From: an uncultured Bacteroidota bacterium
GTDB taxonomy: Bacteria; Bacteroidota; Bacteroidia; Flavobacteriales; Flavobacteriaceae
Reading direction: 5' to 3'
Assembly (NCBI GenBank): GCA_902519955.1
Contig: CABYMF010000004.1
Span: forward strand, 1 to 63,968
DNA: 63,968 bases
Within the stretch, counting starts at the first letter, position 1. Every line of letters begins with the position of its first letter. Below, piece by piece: positions 1 through 8,620 of this stretch. The notes under the pieces are model-generated. The model was not told the origin of the DNA. It did not search any database and saw only the letters and a program-made list of their open reading frames with translations. The translations under genes were made by a program, and so were the position numbers.

Positions 1-2
1 TA

Positions 3-1640
3 GATAAAGAAGAAATGAAAGGATATGAGGAGGGAGAAAAAGTAGCGGTTGAAATAAAATCCTGGGTTTCACCAAAAAATTCACCAGAAGGAAAAATTAT
101 TAAAAGCTTTGGGTTCGGAGATGATTCTTTAGACGCATATTCGATACTATATGAATATGGTTTGTCTACAGAGTTTGAGGATAAAGTAGAAGAGGAGGCG
201 GAAAAAATATCAGCAGCAATAACAAAAGAAGAAGTTAAAAAGAGAAGGGATATGCGGGGAGAATTAACCTTCACAATAGACCCATTCGACGCGAAGGATT
301 TTGATGATGCAATATCATTTAAAAAAACAGAAGAAAATAAATATGAAGTGGGTGTTCATATAGCAGATGTTTCACACTATGTAAGGCCAGGATCAAAGAT
401 TGATGATGAGGCCCAAAACAGAGCAACATCTGTTTATTTGGTAGACAGGGTAATACCTATGTTGCCAGAAACACTTTCAAACAACCTGTGTTCACTTAGG
501 CCTAACGAGGAAAAACTCACCTTTTCAGCGGTGTTCGTAATGAATAAAAATGGTGATATTAAAGAAGAGTGGTTTGGAAAAACAATTACAGAATCAGATT
601 TAAGACTCTCATACGAAGAAGCTCAACACATTATCGAAACTGGTGAAGTAAAGATACCAAAAGAACACACAATATTAAAAAAAGAAAAAACAGTAACACA
701 AAAAATAGCAGAGGCTATAACAACTCTAAACAGTATAGCAAAAACTATAAGAAAAAAAAGAATAAATAACGGCGCAATAATTTTCGATAAGACAGAAATT
801 AAATTTGAGCTAGACAAGAAAAATCAACCAGAAAACATAGTTTTCAAAACAACGAAAAGCTCAAACAAACTAATTGAAGAGTTTATGCTGCTTGCAAACA
901 AAAAAGTAGCAGAAAAAATGAAAAAAAGCAAAGAGCGCTTTGTTTATAGAGTTCATGATCAACCCGACCAAGAAAAGTTAAAAAACCTACAAACCGTTGT
1001 GAAAAGACTTGGTTATAATTTAAAGCTATCTTCAAATGATCTTAATGATTCCCTTAACAGTCTACTAAAAAACGCATTAGGTAAAAACGAACAAAACCTA
1101 ATAGACACACTTATGATTAGAAGCATGAGTAAGGCTGAATATACAACAAAAAACATAGGCCACTATGGGCTGTCTTTTGAAAACTACACACACTTTACTT
1201 CACCGATTAGAAGGTATCCTGATGTAATGGTTCATCGGTTGATTCAGGCAGAAATAGAGGGAGAGAAAATAAAAACAGAAGCAACGGAAAGCCTGTGTAA
1301 GCATTCAACCCACATGGAGATTTTAGCAACAAAAGCAGAAAGAGACTCCATAAAACTCATGCAAATTAAGTTTATGAAAGATAAAGAAGGAAAGACGTTT
1401 GATGCTGTTATATCAGGCGTTGTGGCAAGGGGTGTTTTTGTTGAGGTTGTTGAAAACAAATGCGAAGGACTAGTAAAGGCAAAAGATCTACCAGGTGATT
1501 TTTTTGTACACGACGAAAAAAACCACAGATTTGTGGGAGAAAAAACAGGAAAGAAGTTTCAGCTAGGAGACAAAACCAGGGTCATGCTAATTAAAGCAGA
1601 TCAAATAAAGAAAAGGCTTGATTTTCAAGTCCTTACTTGA
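3..1640 (+). CDS. rnr: Ribonuclease R (3' part, cut by window edge)
   Basis: Processive 3'-to-5' exoribonuclease of the RNase II/R family, which degrades structured RNA. The frame is open to the left edge, so the ATG at 15 is internal and the N-terminal cold-shock domains lie outside the window. The RNB catalytic domain shows the metal-binding signature IDPFDAKDFDDA (residues 88-99 counted from ATG 15). The last ~85 residues form an S1 RNA-binding domain (SGVVARGVFVEV), and the C-terminus is nearly free of a basic tail. The TGA stop shares its final base with the tRNA-Cys gene on the other strand. RNase R is preferred over RNase II because of the S1 arrangement and because RNase R is the form found in Bacteroidota. 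Confidence 0.95.
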   Translation, partial: DKEEMKGYEEGEKVAVEIKSWVSPKNSPEGKIIKSFGFGDDSLDAYSILYEYGLSTEFEDKVEEEAEKISAAITKEEVKKRRDMRGELTFTIDPFDAKDFDDAISFKKTEENKYEVGVHIADVSHYVRPGSKIDDEAQNRATSVYLVDRVIPMLPETLSNNLCSLRPNEEKLTFSAVFVMNKNGDIKEEWFGKTITESDLRLSYEEAQHIIETGEVKIPKEHTILKKEKTVTQKIAEAITTLNSIAKTIRKKRINNGAIIFDKTEIKFELDKKNQPENIVFKTTKSSNKLIEEFMLLANKKVAEKMKKSKERFVYRVHDQPDQEKLKNLQTVVKRLGYNLKLSSNDLNDSLNSLLKNALGKNEQNLIDTLMIRSMSKAEYTTKNIGHYGLSFENYTHFTSPIRRYPDVMVHRLIQAEIEGEKIKTEATESLCKHSTHMEILATKAERDSIKLMQIKFMKDKEGKTFDAVISGVVARGVFVEVVENKCEGLVKAKDLPGDFFVHDEKNHRFVGEKTGKKFQLGDKTRVMLIKADQIKKRLDFQVLT

Positions 1641-1710
1641 GGCATCGAGCGGATTCGAACCGCTGTAAAAGCTTTTGCAGAGCTCCGCCTAGCCACTCGG
1701 CCACAATGCC
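1640..1710 (-). tRNA. tRNA-Cys (GCA)
   Basis: On the minus strand a full cloverleaf folds. The acceptor stem GGCATTG pairs with CGATGCC (one G-U). The anticodon stem GAGCT/AGCTT carries the loop CTGCAAA with anticodon GCA. The variable loop is four bases, and the T arm is AGCGG-TTCGAAT-CCGCT. The next base (complement of 1640) is U, the discriminator U73 that is an identity element of tRNA-Cys. CCA is not encoded, so it must be added enzymatically. Position 1640 is also the last base of the rnr stop codon, so the genes converge with a one-base overlap. Confidence 0.96.
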
Positions 1711-1718
1711 ATAGGGTG

Positions 1719-1726
1719 CAAAAATA
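1719..1726 (-). promoter_or_regulatory. -7 box of tRNA-Cys
   Basis: The minus strand reads TATTTTTG, matching the Bacteroidota -7 consensus TAnnTTTG, eight bases before the tRNA 5' end. No TTG element at the usual 19-21 bp spacing is visible, so only the -7 half is supported. Confidence 0.45.
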
Positions 1727-1735
1727 AAAAAAAGA

Positions 1736-2086
1736 TTAAACTTTCTTTCTTAATTCAACAGAATCAACATTACCACCAATAGGAGGGGAGAGTTTTTTAA
1801 TGCTAACATCCACAACAGTTATGTTGCTATTAATTCCTTTTATCGACACAATCATTCTATCCATTACAGATTCTAGCAGTTTTGAAGGCTTGACCATTTC
1901 GGTTTTAATAGCATTATAAATATCAACATAATCCACAGTACTATTAAGGTCATCATTTTTGTCGGCCACATCAGTGTTTGTCTCCACCATAACATTTACT
2001 AAATACTCAGCACCAATAACACTCTCTTCATGAAGACACCCATGAAAAGAATAAAACCACGCATTATTTACATGTATTTTTGACAA
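1736..2086 (-). CDS. folB: Dihydroneopterin aldolase
   Basis: Folate pathway enzyme converting 7,8-dihydroneopterin to 6-hydroxymethyl-dihydropterin and glycolaldehyde. Family signatures are the N-terminal NNAWFYSFHGCLHEE, a central TVDYVDIYN, and the terminal KLSPPIGGNVDSVELRK containing the conserved PPI segment. The open frame extends to 2182, but that extension would run into glnS on the other strand and does not resemble the family. The TTG at 2084-2086 gives MSKIHVNNAWFYSFHGC, a normal FolB N-terminus and ~116 residues. It lies 25 bases upstream of tRNA-Cys on the same strand and diverges from glnS. Confidence 0.85.
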   Translation of the reverse strand: MSKIHVNNAWFYSFHGCLHEESVIGAEYLVNVMVETNTDVADKNDDLNSTVDYVDIYNAIKTEMVKPSKLLESVMDRMIVSIKGINSNITVVDVSIKKLSPPIGGNVDSVELRKKV

Positions 2087-2094
2087 AATCTTAC

Positions 2095-2102
2095 CAAAGA
2101 TA
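2095..2102 (-). promoter_or_regulatory. -7 box of folB
   Basis: The minus strand reads TATCTTTG (TAnnTTTG), eight bases before the TTG start at 2086. This supports the short folB start and implies a leader of only a few bases. No -33 element is obvious. Confidence 0.45.
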
Positions 2103-2136
2103 TAAAAGCAAACACATTTTCTATCTACCTTTTCAA

Positions 2137-2144
2137 TATCTTTG
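2137..2144 (+). promoter_or_regulatory. -7 box of glnS
   Basis: TATCTTTG matches TAnnTTTG and ends five bases before the GTG start of glnS. The predicted transcription start lies at or within a base or two of the start codon. Confidence 0.5.
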
Positions 2145-2149
2145 GCATT

Positions 2150-3802
2150 GTGAAGAAAAAAGGTCCAAACTTTATTGAGCAAATAATAGAAGGTGATATA
2201 GCCAGGGGGTTTGATAATAAAAACCTAAGGTTTAGATTCCCACCAGAGCCAAACGGCTACCTGCACATTGGCCACTTAAAAGCTATATGTTTAAATTTTA
2301 ATTTAGGTGAAAAATATAACTCACCAGTTAACCTAAGGTTTGATGACACAAACCCTGAAAAAGAAGCAAAAGAATATGTTGACGCAATAAAACATGACAT
2401 TAAATGGCTTGGTTTTGATTGGGACAAAGAGTGTTATGCTTCGGATTATTTCGATCAACTTTATGAGTGGGCAATTAGTTTAATTGAAAAAAACAAAGCA
2501 TACATAGACTCTCAAACCTCAGAGCAGATAGCAACACAAAAAGGAACACCAACTCAACCAGGAGAAAACAGCCCATTTAGAAACAGACCAAAAGAGGAAA
2601 GCCTGTCTATTTTTAAGGGAATGTATAATGGGGAGTATGATCAGGGTGAGCATGTTTTAAGAGCTAAGATTGACATGGCTTCTCCAAACATGTTAATGCG
2701 AGACCCTGTTGTTTACAGGGTGATGAAGGCAAGTCACCACAGAACAGGAGAAAACTGGAACATTTATCCAATGTATGATTGGACACATGGAGAGTCAGAC
2801 TACATAGAGCAAGTTTCACACTCACTTTGTACGCTTGAGTTTGAGCCTCATAGAGAATTATACGACTGGTTTTTAGATGCAATTAGCCCACTAAAAGGAA
2901 TTAGACCAAAACAAAGAGAGTTTTCTAGGCTTAACCTTACTTTTACTATTACAAGCAAAAGGAAACTTGCGCAGTTAGTTGATAACGAAATGGTTTCAGG
3001 TTGGGATGATCCAAGAATGCCCACAATTTCTGGCCTTAGAAAAAGAGGGTATACCCCACAATCCCTTAAAAACTTTGCACTAACAGTCGGTGTATCAAAA
3101 AGGGAAAACGTTATTGACGCCTCTCTTCTTGAGTTTTGTGTTAGGTCACATTTAAATGAAGTTGCTCCAAGAGCAATGGCGGTTATAAACCCTTTAAAAA
3201 TTAAAATTATAAATTACGATAAGCATGAGGGAGAGAAGATAAGCTTTGAAATTAACCAGCAAAATGAAGAAGCAGGAAAAAGAGAGATAGCGTTTACAGA
3301 TGAGATGTTTATTGAAAAAGAAGATTTTCAGGAAAACCCAGAGGAAGGGTTTTTTAGGTTGTCGCCTGGAGAAGAAGTAAGGTTAAAAAATGCATACATA
3401 ATAAAAGCAGTTGAAGTTGTTAAAGATCAAGAAGGAAATATATCTCAAGTTTTGTGTGAGTATGACCAAAAAAGCAAAAGTGGATCAAACACTCCAGAAA
3501 GCAACAGAAAAGTTAAGGGAACAATTCATTGGGTTTCAGCCAAAGAGGCTGTCAGCGCAAAAATAAACATATACGATAGGCTTTTTAAAGTTGAGGAACC
3601 AGGAAAAAGCGCAACAATTGAAAATGAAATCAATGAAAACTCATTGATAACAAAAGAAGCATTAGTTGAGCCATACTTGTTAGAAGCAAAGGAGGGTCAA
3701 CAATTCCAATTTCAAAGGTTAGGTTATTTTGTTAAAACAGACAATAAAAAAACCCTAGAGTTTAACAAAACTGTAGGGTTAAGAGATGGTTGGAAAAAGT
3801 AA
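2150..3802 (+). CDS. glnS: Glutaminyl-tRNA synthetase
   Basis: Class Ic aminoacyl-tRNA synthetase charging tRNA-Gln. The HIGH-type motif is in PPEPNGYLHIGHLKAI near the N-terminus, followed by RFDDTNPEKE. The KMSKS-equivalent region is TSKRKLAQLV followed by WDDPRMPTI, and the C-terminal half is the beta-barrel anticodon-binding domain. 550 residues is the normal length. The start is GTG (2150-2152), giving MKKKGPNFIEQIIEGD. gltX lies close by on the other strand, so this organism charges Gln directly. The 3' end of the coding region also holds the terminator of the convergent gltX-SPFH operon. Confidence 0.97.
   Translation: MKKKGPNFIEQIIEGDIARGFDNKNLRFRFPPEPNGYLHIGHLKAICLNFNLGEKYNSPVNLRFDDTNPEKEAKEYVDAIKHDIKWLGFDWDKECYASDYFDQLYEWAISLIEKNKAYIDSQTSEQIATQKGTPTQPGENSPFRNRPKEESLSIFKGMYNGEYDQGEHVLRAKIDMASPNMLMRDPVVYRVMKASHHRTGENWNIYPMYDWTHGESDYIEQVSHSLCTLEFEPHRELYDWFLDAISPLKGIRPKQREFSRLNLTFTITSKRKLAQLVDNEMVSGWDDPRMPTISGLRKRGYTPQSLKNFALTVGVSKRENVIDASLLEFCVRSHLNEVAPRAMAVINPLKIKIINYDKHEGEKISFEINQQNEEAGKREIAFTDEMFIEKEDFQENPEEGFFRLSPGEEVRLKNAYIIKAVEVVKDQEGNISQVLCEYDQKSKSGSNTPESNRKVKGTIHWVSAKEAVSAKINIYDRLFKVEEPGKSATIENEINENSLITKEALVEPYLLEAKEGQQFQFQRLGYFVKTDNKKTLEFNKTVGLRDGWKK
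3746..3780 (-). terminator. Intrinsic terminator of the gltX-SPFH operon, inside glnS
   Basis: The minus strand forms a 13-bp stem with one mismatch (arms AACCCTACAGTTT and AAACTCTAGGGTT) and a four-base loop, followed by seven T. It starts about 25 bases beyond the SPFH stop codon. The same bases are the last coding codons of glnS, so the terminator is embedded in an opposing gene. Confidence 0.75.
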
Positions 3803-3805
3803 CCT

Positions 3806-4798
3806 TTATTCACCTTCAAATTCTCCAAACTCAGGTGTTTCAGGTTTTTTAATTTCAGGCATCATTGTTCCTGCGTCAGAGCTTTTTTGATTTTCTTTTT
3901 GCATCGCCTCTCCAATTTTGCTACTTGCTGTAAATGCAGCAACCATATCATTTAACATAGTGCTTCCAGCTTGAGGAGAGTTTGGAAGAAGGATCAAATT
4001 TGAGTTTGTTTCTCCACCAATAGACTGTAGGGTGTCATAGTGTTGGGTAACAACAATAAGCGCAGAAGCTTCTTGTGAATTAATACCTACAGACCCAAGT
4101 GTTCCAACAGAGTCTTCAATACCTTTTGCAATCTCTCTTCTTTGATCAGCTATACCCTGACCTTGAAGTCTTTTGCTTTCAGCCTCAGCTTTTGCTTTTT
4201 CAACAATTAAAATTCTTGCAGCATCTCCCTCATATTGCGCGGCTGTCTTTTCTCTGTCCGCGGCATTAATTCTATTCATTGCTCTTTTTACTTCTGCGTC
4301 TGGCTCAATATCAGTCACAAGGGCTTTAACAATAAAATATCCATACTCTTCCATTGCATCTCCAAGGGATTGTTTTACTGCAACAGCAATATCATCTTGT
4401 TTAGAAAAAACATCATCTAGTTTCATTTTAGGCACCTGAGAACGAATAAGGTCAAAAACGTATGATGTTATTTGATCTTGTGGAAAATCTAGTTTATAGA
4501 ATGCATCAAAAACTTTTGACTCAACAACTCTGTATTGTACGGAAACTTTAAGTTTTACAAAAACATCATCACTGGTTTTTGTCTCTACAACTACGTCAAG
4601 TTGAAGAACTTTTAAGCTTAATTTCCCAGCGATTCTGTCAACCAAAGGAATCTTAACTTGAAAACCAGGACCTCTAACGGATTGAAATTTACCAAACCTT
4701 TCAACAATCGCAGCCGATTGCTGTTTGACGATAAATACCGTAGAGATAATGATAAAAAAAACTAATAATATAATTAAGGGTGTTGTAAATAGGCTCAT
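3806..4798 (-). CDS. SPFH/Band 7 (stomatin-like) membrane protein
   Basis: Membrane scaffold of the SPFH/prohibitin superfamily, forming oligomers at the cytoplasmic membrane. A single N-terminal membrane segment (about residues 5-25) is followed by the SPFH domain starting QQSAAIVERFGKFQSVRGPGFQVKIPLVDR. An Ala/Glu/Lys-rich helical region follows (AADREKTAAQYEGDAARILIVEKAKAEAES), then an acidic low-complexity tail. 330 residues fits the paraslipin subgroup. It begins three bases after the gltX stop, so the two are likely co-transcribed. No NfeD partner is present. Substrate or client is unknown. Confidence 0.9.
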   Translation of the reverse strand: MSLFTTPLIILLVFFIIISTVFIVKQQSAAIVERFGKFQSVRGPGFQVKIPLVDRIAGKLSLKVLQLDVVVETKTSDDVFVKLKVSVQYRVVESKVFDAFYKLDFPQDQITSYVFDLIRSQVPKMKLDDVFSKQDDIAVAVKQSLGDAMEEYGYFIVKALVTDIEPDAEVKRAMNRINAADREKTAAQYEGDAARILIVEKAKAEAESKRLQGQGIADQRREIAKGIEDSVGTLGSVGINSQEASALIVVTQHYDTLQSIGGETNSNLILLPNSPQAGSTMLNDMVAAFTASSKIGEAMQKENQKSSDAGTMMPEIKKPETPEFGEFEGE

Positions 4799-4801
4799 GT
4801 G

Positions 4802-6250
4802 TTAAATTTTATTTATTAAACTTTCAATTCTGTGGAGTGTTTCTTCAGGACCAATAATATCTATAATTTTAAATAAATCCGGACCCGACAAACTCCCAAC
4901 TATACAAAGACGTAAAGTCTTCATAATATTTCCAAAAGAAATTTGGTTTTCAGACCCAAAAGTCATCAAGCTTTCTTTTAATAACAAGGGCTCTGAAATT
5001 AATTCCTTTTTTAATTTACAAAAATTTAAAATATTATAGATAATGTTTCTTGTGATTTTCTCTATTGCCTCTTGGTCGTAATTTTTTGGTTGGCTGACAA
5101 AAACAAACACTTCCTTTTCAACATCAAACAAAGTATTGAGTCTTTCTTTAATCAAATCAACAATTTGTTCACAGACATCATTACTGTATTTTTTTTCAAG
5201 TAAAAGACTGGCCTGCTCACTTAATGAGAGAATTTTTTTTGATGAAAAATCTCGAAGGTGAAGATGATTAATCCATACAGCTTTTTTAATGTCAAATCTT
5301 GCTCCTGATTTATTTATGTCTTTACTGTCAAAACTATTGACAAGCTCTTCAAGAGAATACTTTTCGTTCTCGTCTTTTCCTTTCCAACCTAATAGAGCTA
5401 GATAATTTAGTATCCCCTCAGGGGTATATCCCGACTCTTTAAAACCTTTAGATTCCTCCCATTGAACTGCAAAAACAGGGTGCCCTTGTTCTTCTGCATC
5501 CCTTTTTGACAACTTACCTTGTCCTGTGCTTTTTAAAATTAGAGGAAGGTGATAAAACTTCGGAGGAGACCAACCAAAATGGTTATATAAAGTCAAATGT
5601 GATGGAAGCGAAGACAACCACTCCTCACCCCGAACAACAGAGGTAATTTTCATATCATGATCATCTACAACATTGGCAAAATGATATGTTGGCATACCAT
5701 TAGACTTCATAATTACCTTATCTTCTATCTCATTCGAATTAAAACTTAAAGACCCCCTAATCTCATCATTTACAGTTATTATTTCTTTTTCAGGAATAAC
5801 CATTCTTATAACATAACCCCCTCTATCAACTCTATTCTTAACTTCCTCTTCTGAAACAGTAAAAGAGTTAATCATGTTCTTTCTTGTCTCATAATTATAT
5901 TTAAACTCACCGTTTGAATCTTTTCTTGCGCTTTCAAGCTCAGTAGAAGAATCAAAGGCATAATAAGCCAAACCTTTCTTCAAAAGCTCTTCAACGCGTT
6001 TTTTATATAAACTTTTTCTGCCGCTTTGTTTTATTGGCCCCTCATCAAATTTTAAACCAAGCCATTTTAGAGAATCTTTTATGTGTTCTTCGGCGCCTAT
6101 AACAGTTCTTTTGGAGTCGGTGTCTTCAATCCTAAGAATAAAGTCGCCACCATTTTTTTTAGCAATTAAATAATTAAACAGAGCTGTTCTCACTCCTCCA
6201 ATGTGAAGAGGTCCTGTTGGACTAGGTGCAAATCTTGCTCTTTCCTTCAT
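4802..6250 (-). CDS. gltX: Glutamyl-tRNA synthetase
   Basis: Class Ic synthetase for tRNA-Glu. It starts MKERARFAPSPTGPLHIGGVRTALFNYL, with the HIGH-type motif as HIGG, and has GKLSKRD as the KMSKS loop. The C-terminal helical anticodon-binding domain is slightly divergent. 482 residues is typical. A TATATTTG box ends four bases before the ATG, predicting a leaderless or near-leaderless message. It heads a two-gene operon with the SPFH protein. Confidence 0.97.
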   Translation of the reverse strand: MKERARFAPSPTGPLHIGGVRTALFNYLIAKKNGGDFILRIEDTDSKRTVIGAEEHIKDSLKWLGLKFDEGPIKQSGRKSLYKKRVEELLKKGLAYYAFDSSTELESARKDSNGEFKYNYETRKNMINSFTVSEEEVKNRVDRGGYVIRMVIPEKEIITVNDEIRGSLSFNSNEIEDKVIMKSNGMPTYHFANVVDDHDMKITSVVRGEEWLSSLPSHLTLYNHFGWSPPKFYHLPLILKSTGQGKLSKRDAEEQGHPVFAVQWEESKGFKESGYTPEGILNYLALLGWKGKDENEKYSLEELVNSFDSKDINKSGARFDIKKAVWINHLHLRDFSSKKILSLSEQASLLLEKKYSNDVCEQIVDLIKERLNTLFDVEKEVFVFVSQPKNYDQEAIEKITRNIIYNILNFCKLKKELISEPLLLKESLMTFGSENQISFGNIMKTLRLCIVGSLSGPDLFKIIDIIGPEETLHRIESLINKI

Positions 6251-6254
6251 ACTT

Positions 6255-6262
6255 CAAATATA
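6255..6262 (-). promoter_or_regulatory. -7 box of gltX
   Basis: The minus strand reads TATATTTG (TAnnTTTG), four bases before the gltX ATG. At normal spacing transcription would start at the A of the start codon. Confidence 0.55.
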
Positions 6263-6280
6263 ACACCATATTATTCCTTA

Positions 6281-6313
6281 TTGAAATTATCCTTAATAAT
6301 TGATTTATATTTG
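6281..6313 (+). promoter_or_regulatory. Promoter of ybeY-mnmG
   Basis: TTG at 6281-6283, a 22-base spacer, then TATATTTG at 6306-6313. This matches the -33/-7 arrangement of the Bacteroidota primary sigma factor, with a slightly long spacer. The -7 box ends seven bases before the ybeY ATG. Confidence 0.55.
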
Positions 6314-6320
6314 TTGAAAT

Positions 6321-6755
6321 ATGCAAAAGATTAAGTTTATCGGGTATTCAAACACTCTGTTTCAAAACAAGATTTTAGAGGAAACTATTGTTTTTTTTGC
6401 TAATAAAAGTGGATTCAAAATAGAAAAATTGGAATATAATTTTGTGGATTTAAATGTTATGAGATCTTTAAATGTAGACTTTCTTAATCATTACAATCAT
6501 ACTGATATTCTCACATTTGATTATTCTGAAGAAAAAAATCTTATTGCGGAAGTTTATATCTCTCTATCAATGATGAGAGAAAATGCCAAAAAATACAATC
6601 AAAGTGTTGATAATGAGTGTATTAGATTAATTTCACATGGTCTTTTCCACTGTCTTGGATATAAAGACAAGACTCCTGTTGAAAAGACTGTTATGAGAAA
6701 AATGGAAGAAGAGTTTATATTTGCTGTTTCACGTGAAACCAATCAAAATGTTTGA
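6321..6755 (+). CDS. ybeY: Endoribonuclease YbeY (rRNA maturation/quality control)
   Basis: Single-strand endoribonuclease of the UPF0054 family acting in 16S rRNA 3' maturation and 70S quality control. The metal site is read as SHGLFHCLGYKDK: H106 and H110 are present, while Asp116 stands where most phyla have a third His; my recollection is that Asp is usual in Bacteroidota. 144 residues. The last codons (A V S R E T) are written by a parS site at 6725-6740. The gene overlaps the mnmG start by eight bases. Confidence 0.93.
   Translation: MQKIKFIGYSNTLFQNKILEETIVFFANKSGFKIEKLEYNFVDLNVMRSLNVDFLNHYNHTDILTFDYSEEKNLIAEVYISLSMMRENAKKYNQSVDNECIRLISHGLFHCLGYKDKTPVEKTVMRKMEEEFIFAVSRETNQNV
6725..6740. 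promoter_or_regulatory. parS-like ParB-binding site 1
   Basis: TGTTTCACGTGAAACC matches 15 of 16 positions of the widely conserved parS consensus TGTTNCACGTGAAACA and contains the perfect 14-bp palindrome GTTTCACGTGAAAC (6726-6739). It sits in the last codons of ybeY, just before the mnmG start. ParB binding here would mark a chromosome-partition, usually origin-proximal, locus. Confidence 0.8.
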
Positions 6756-8619
6756 ATCTAAATATGATGTTATTGTTGTAGGGGGTGGTCATGCTGGTGC
6801 AGAGGCTGCGGCTGCCGCTGCAAACTTAGGAGCCAAAACACTTTTAGTTACGATGAACCTGCAAACCATTGGCCAAATGTCATGTAATCCGGCTATGGGT
6901 GGTATTGCAAAAGGCCAAATTGTTAGAGAAATAGATGCTCTTGGTGGATACAGTGGTGTAGTTTCAGACTTAACAGCTATACAGTTTAAAATGCTGAATA
7001 AATCAAAAGGACCTGCAATGTGGAGTCCAAGGGTTCAGTCAGATAGAGCCAAGTTTGCACTCAAATGGCGGCAGATGTTAGAGAATACACCAAACCTTGA
7101 TTTTTATCAAGATATGGTTGTTGGTTTAATTGTAGAAAAAAACACAATAAAAGGGGTTTTTACTGGTTTAGGCAATAAAATACGCTCAAACTCTGTTATT
7201 TTAACAAACGGAACATTTTTAAATGGACTAATACATGTCGGGGATAAAAATTTTGGTGGAGGAAGAGTTGGAGAAAAACCCTCTGTAGGCATTACCGCCG
7301 ATCTTGAGTCTTACGGTTTTAAATCAGGTAGAATGAAAACAGGAACACCACCACGAGTCGACGGAAGATCATTAGATTACAGCGTTATGGAGGAGCAGCC
7401 AGGAGATAAAAACCCCGCTAAGTTTAGCTACCTCGAGAGTATTCAGCCCCTTAAGCATCAGATTAGCTGTCATATAACTTATACTAATAGTGAGGTTCAT
7501 GATATTATGTCTGAATCTTTAGATCGATCACCCATGTTTAATGGTAGCATAAGCAGTAGTGGCCCTAGATACTGTCCTTCAATAGAGGATAAAATACATA
7601 GGTTTGCAGAAAAGGACAGGCATCAAATATTTGTTGAACCAGAGGGAGAAAACACAGTTGAAGTATATGTCAATGGTTTTTCAACCTCAATGCCAGAAGA
7701 TGTTCAATATGCAGCTATCAAAAAAATTAAAGGTTTTGAAAATGTTAAGTTTTTTAGGCCAGGATACGCTATAGAGTATGATTATTTTCCACCAACTCAA
7801 TTAACTCTTACTCTTGAAACTAAGCTGATAAAAAACTTATTTTTTGCTGGACAAATTAATGGTACAACTGGCTATGAAGAAGCTGCAGCTCAAGGTTTAA
7901 TTGCAGGGATTAATGCTGTTTCAAAAGTGTTTGAAAAAGAACCTCTAATATTAACAAGAAGCGAAGCTTATATTGGAGTTTTGATTGACGATTTAATTAC
8001 AAAAGGTACAGAAGAGCCATATAGAATGTTTACTTCCCGAGCAGAATACAGAACTTTGCTTAGGCAAGACAATGCGGATATTCGATTGACGGAGAAATCA
8101 TTCAAGATTGGCTTAGCAAAGAAAGAAAGATATGATCGTGTTAAACAGAAACAAGAAGAGGTAGAGGGCTTTGTAAAGTTTTTTAATGAAACAAGTTTCG
8201 AGTTAGACGAGGTTAATAAAATTTTAAAATCAGTAAACTATGAGCCTGTTCCGCAGAAAGGAAAAATAGATAAAATATACTCAAGGCCCAACGTTAAACA
8301 ACAGGATATAAGAAAACTAGGCTCTGTGGAAAATTATATTAAAGCAAATAAGCTAGACAATGAAGTTTTAGACCAGACGGAGATACAAATAAAATATAAA
8401 GGTTACATAGAAAAAGAGAAAGCTAATGCAGACAAACTTCAAAGACTAGAAGATATTAAGATTCCAGATAATTTTGATTACGACCCTTTAGCCTCTCTAT
8501 CTCATGAGGCAAAAGAAAAATTAAATAAAATTAGACCATCTACTCTTTCACAAGCATCAAGAATTAGCGGTATTAATCCAAGCGATATTAGTGTTCTGCT
8601 TGTTAAGATGGGGAGATAA
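6748..8619 (+). CDS. mnmG: tRNA uridine-5-carboxymethylaminomethyl modification enzyme MnmG (GidA)
   Basis: FAD-dependent subunit that, with MnmE, installs the cmnm5U34 modification of tRNA wobble uridines. The N-terminal FAD-binding motif is VVGGGHAGAEAA, followed by MSCNPAMGGIAKG and FASRAEYRTLLRQDNAD-like family blocks (here FTSRAEYRTLLRQDNAD). The C-terminal helical domain ends with the ISGINPSDISVLLVKMGR type tail. The frame opens at 6721, but the ATG at 6748 gives MFESKYDVIVVGGGHAG and ~623 residues, the family norm. It overlaps ybeY and is bracketed by two parS sites, in line with the frequent origin-proximal position of gidA. Confidence 0.97.
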   Translation: MFESKYDVIVVGGGHAGAEAAAAAANLGAKTLLVTMNLQTIGQMSCNPAMGGIAKGQIVREIDALGGYSGVVSDLTAIQFKMLNKSKGPAMWSPRVQSDRAKFALKWRQMLENTPNLDFYQDMVVGLIVEKNTIKGVFTGLGNKIRSNSVILTNGTFLNGLIHVGDKNFGGGRVGEKPSVGITADLESYGFKSGRMKTGTPPRVDGRSLDYSVMEEQPGDKNPAKFSYLESIQPLKHQISCHITYTNSEVHDIMSESLDRSPMFNGSISSSGPRYCPSIEDKIHRFAEKDRHQIFVEPEGENTVEVYVNGFSTSMPEDVQYAAIKKIKGFENVKFFRPGYAIEYDYFPPTQLTLTLETKLIKNLFFAGQINGTTGYEEAAAQGLIAGINAVSKVFEKEPLILTRSEAYIGVLIDDLITKGTEEPYRMFTSRAEYRTLLRQDNADIRLTEKSFKIGLAKKERYDRVKQKQEEVEGFVKFFNETSFELDEVNKILKSVNYEPVPQKGKIDKIYSRPNVKQQDIRKLGSVENYIKANKLDNEVLDQTEIQIKYKGYIEKEKANADKLQRLEDIKIPDNFDYDPLASLSHEAKEKLNKIRPSTLSQASRISGINPSDISVLLVKMGR

Positions 8620-8620
8620 A

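Noticed and set aside
6636-6668. Loss of the third metal-binding His in YbeY
   Set aside because: Asp at this position is, as far as I recall, the normal Bacteroidota form, so it is not evidence of inactivation.
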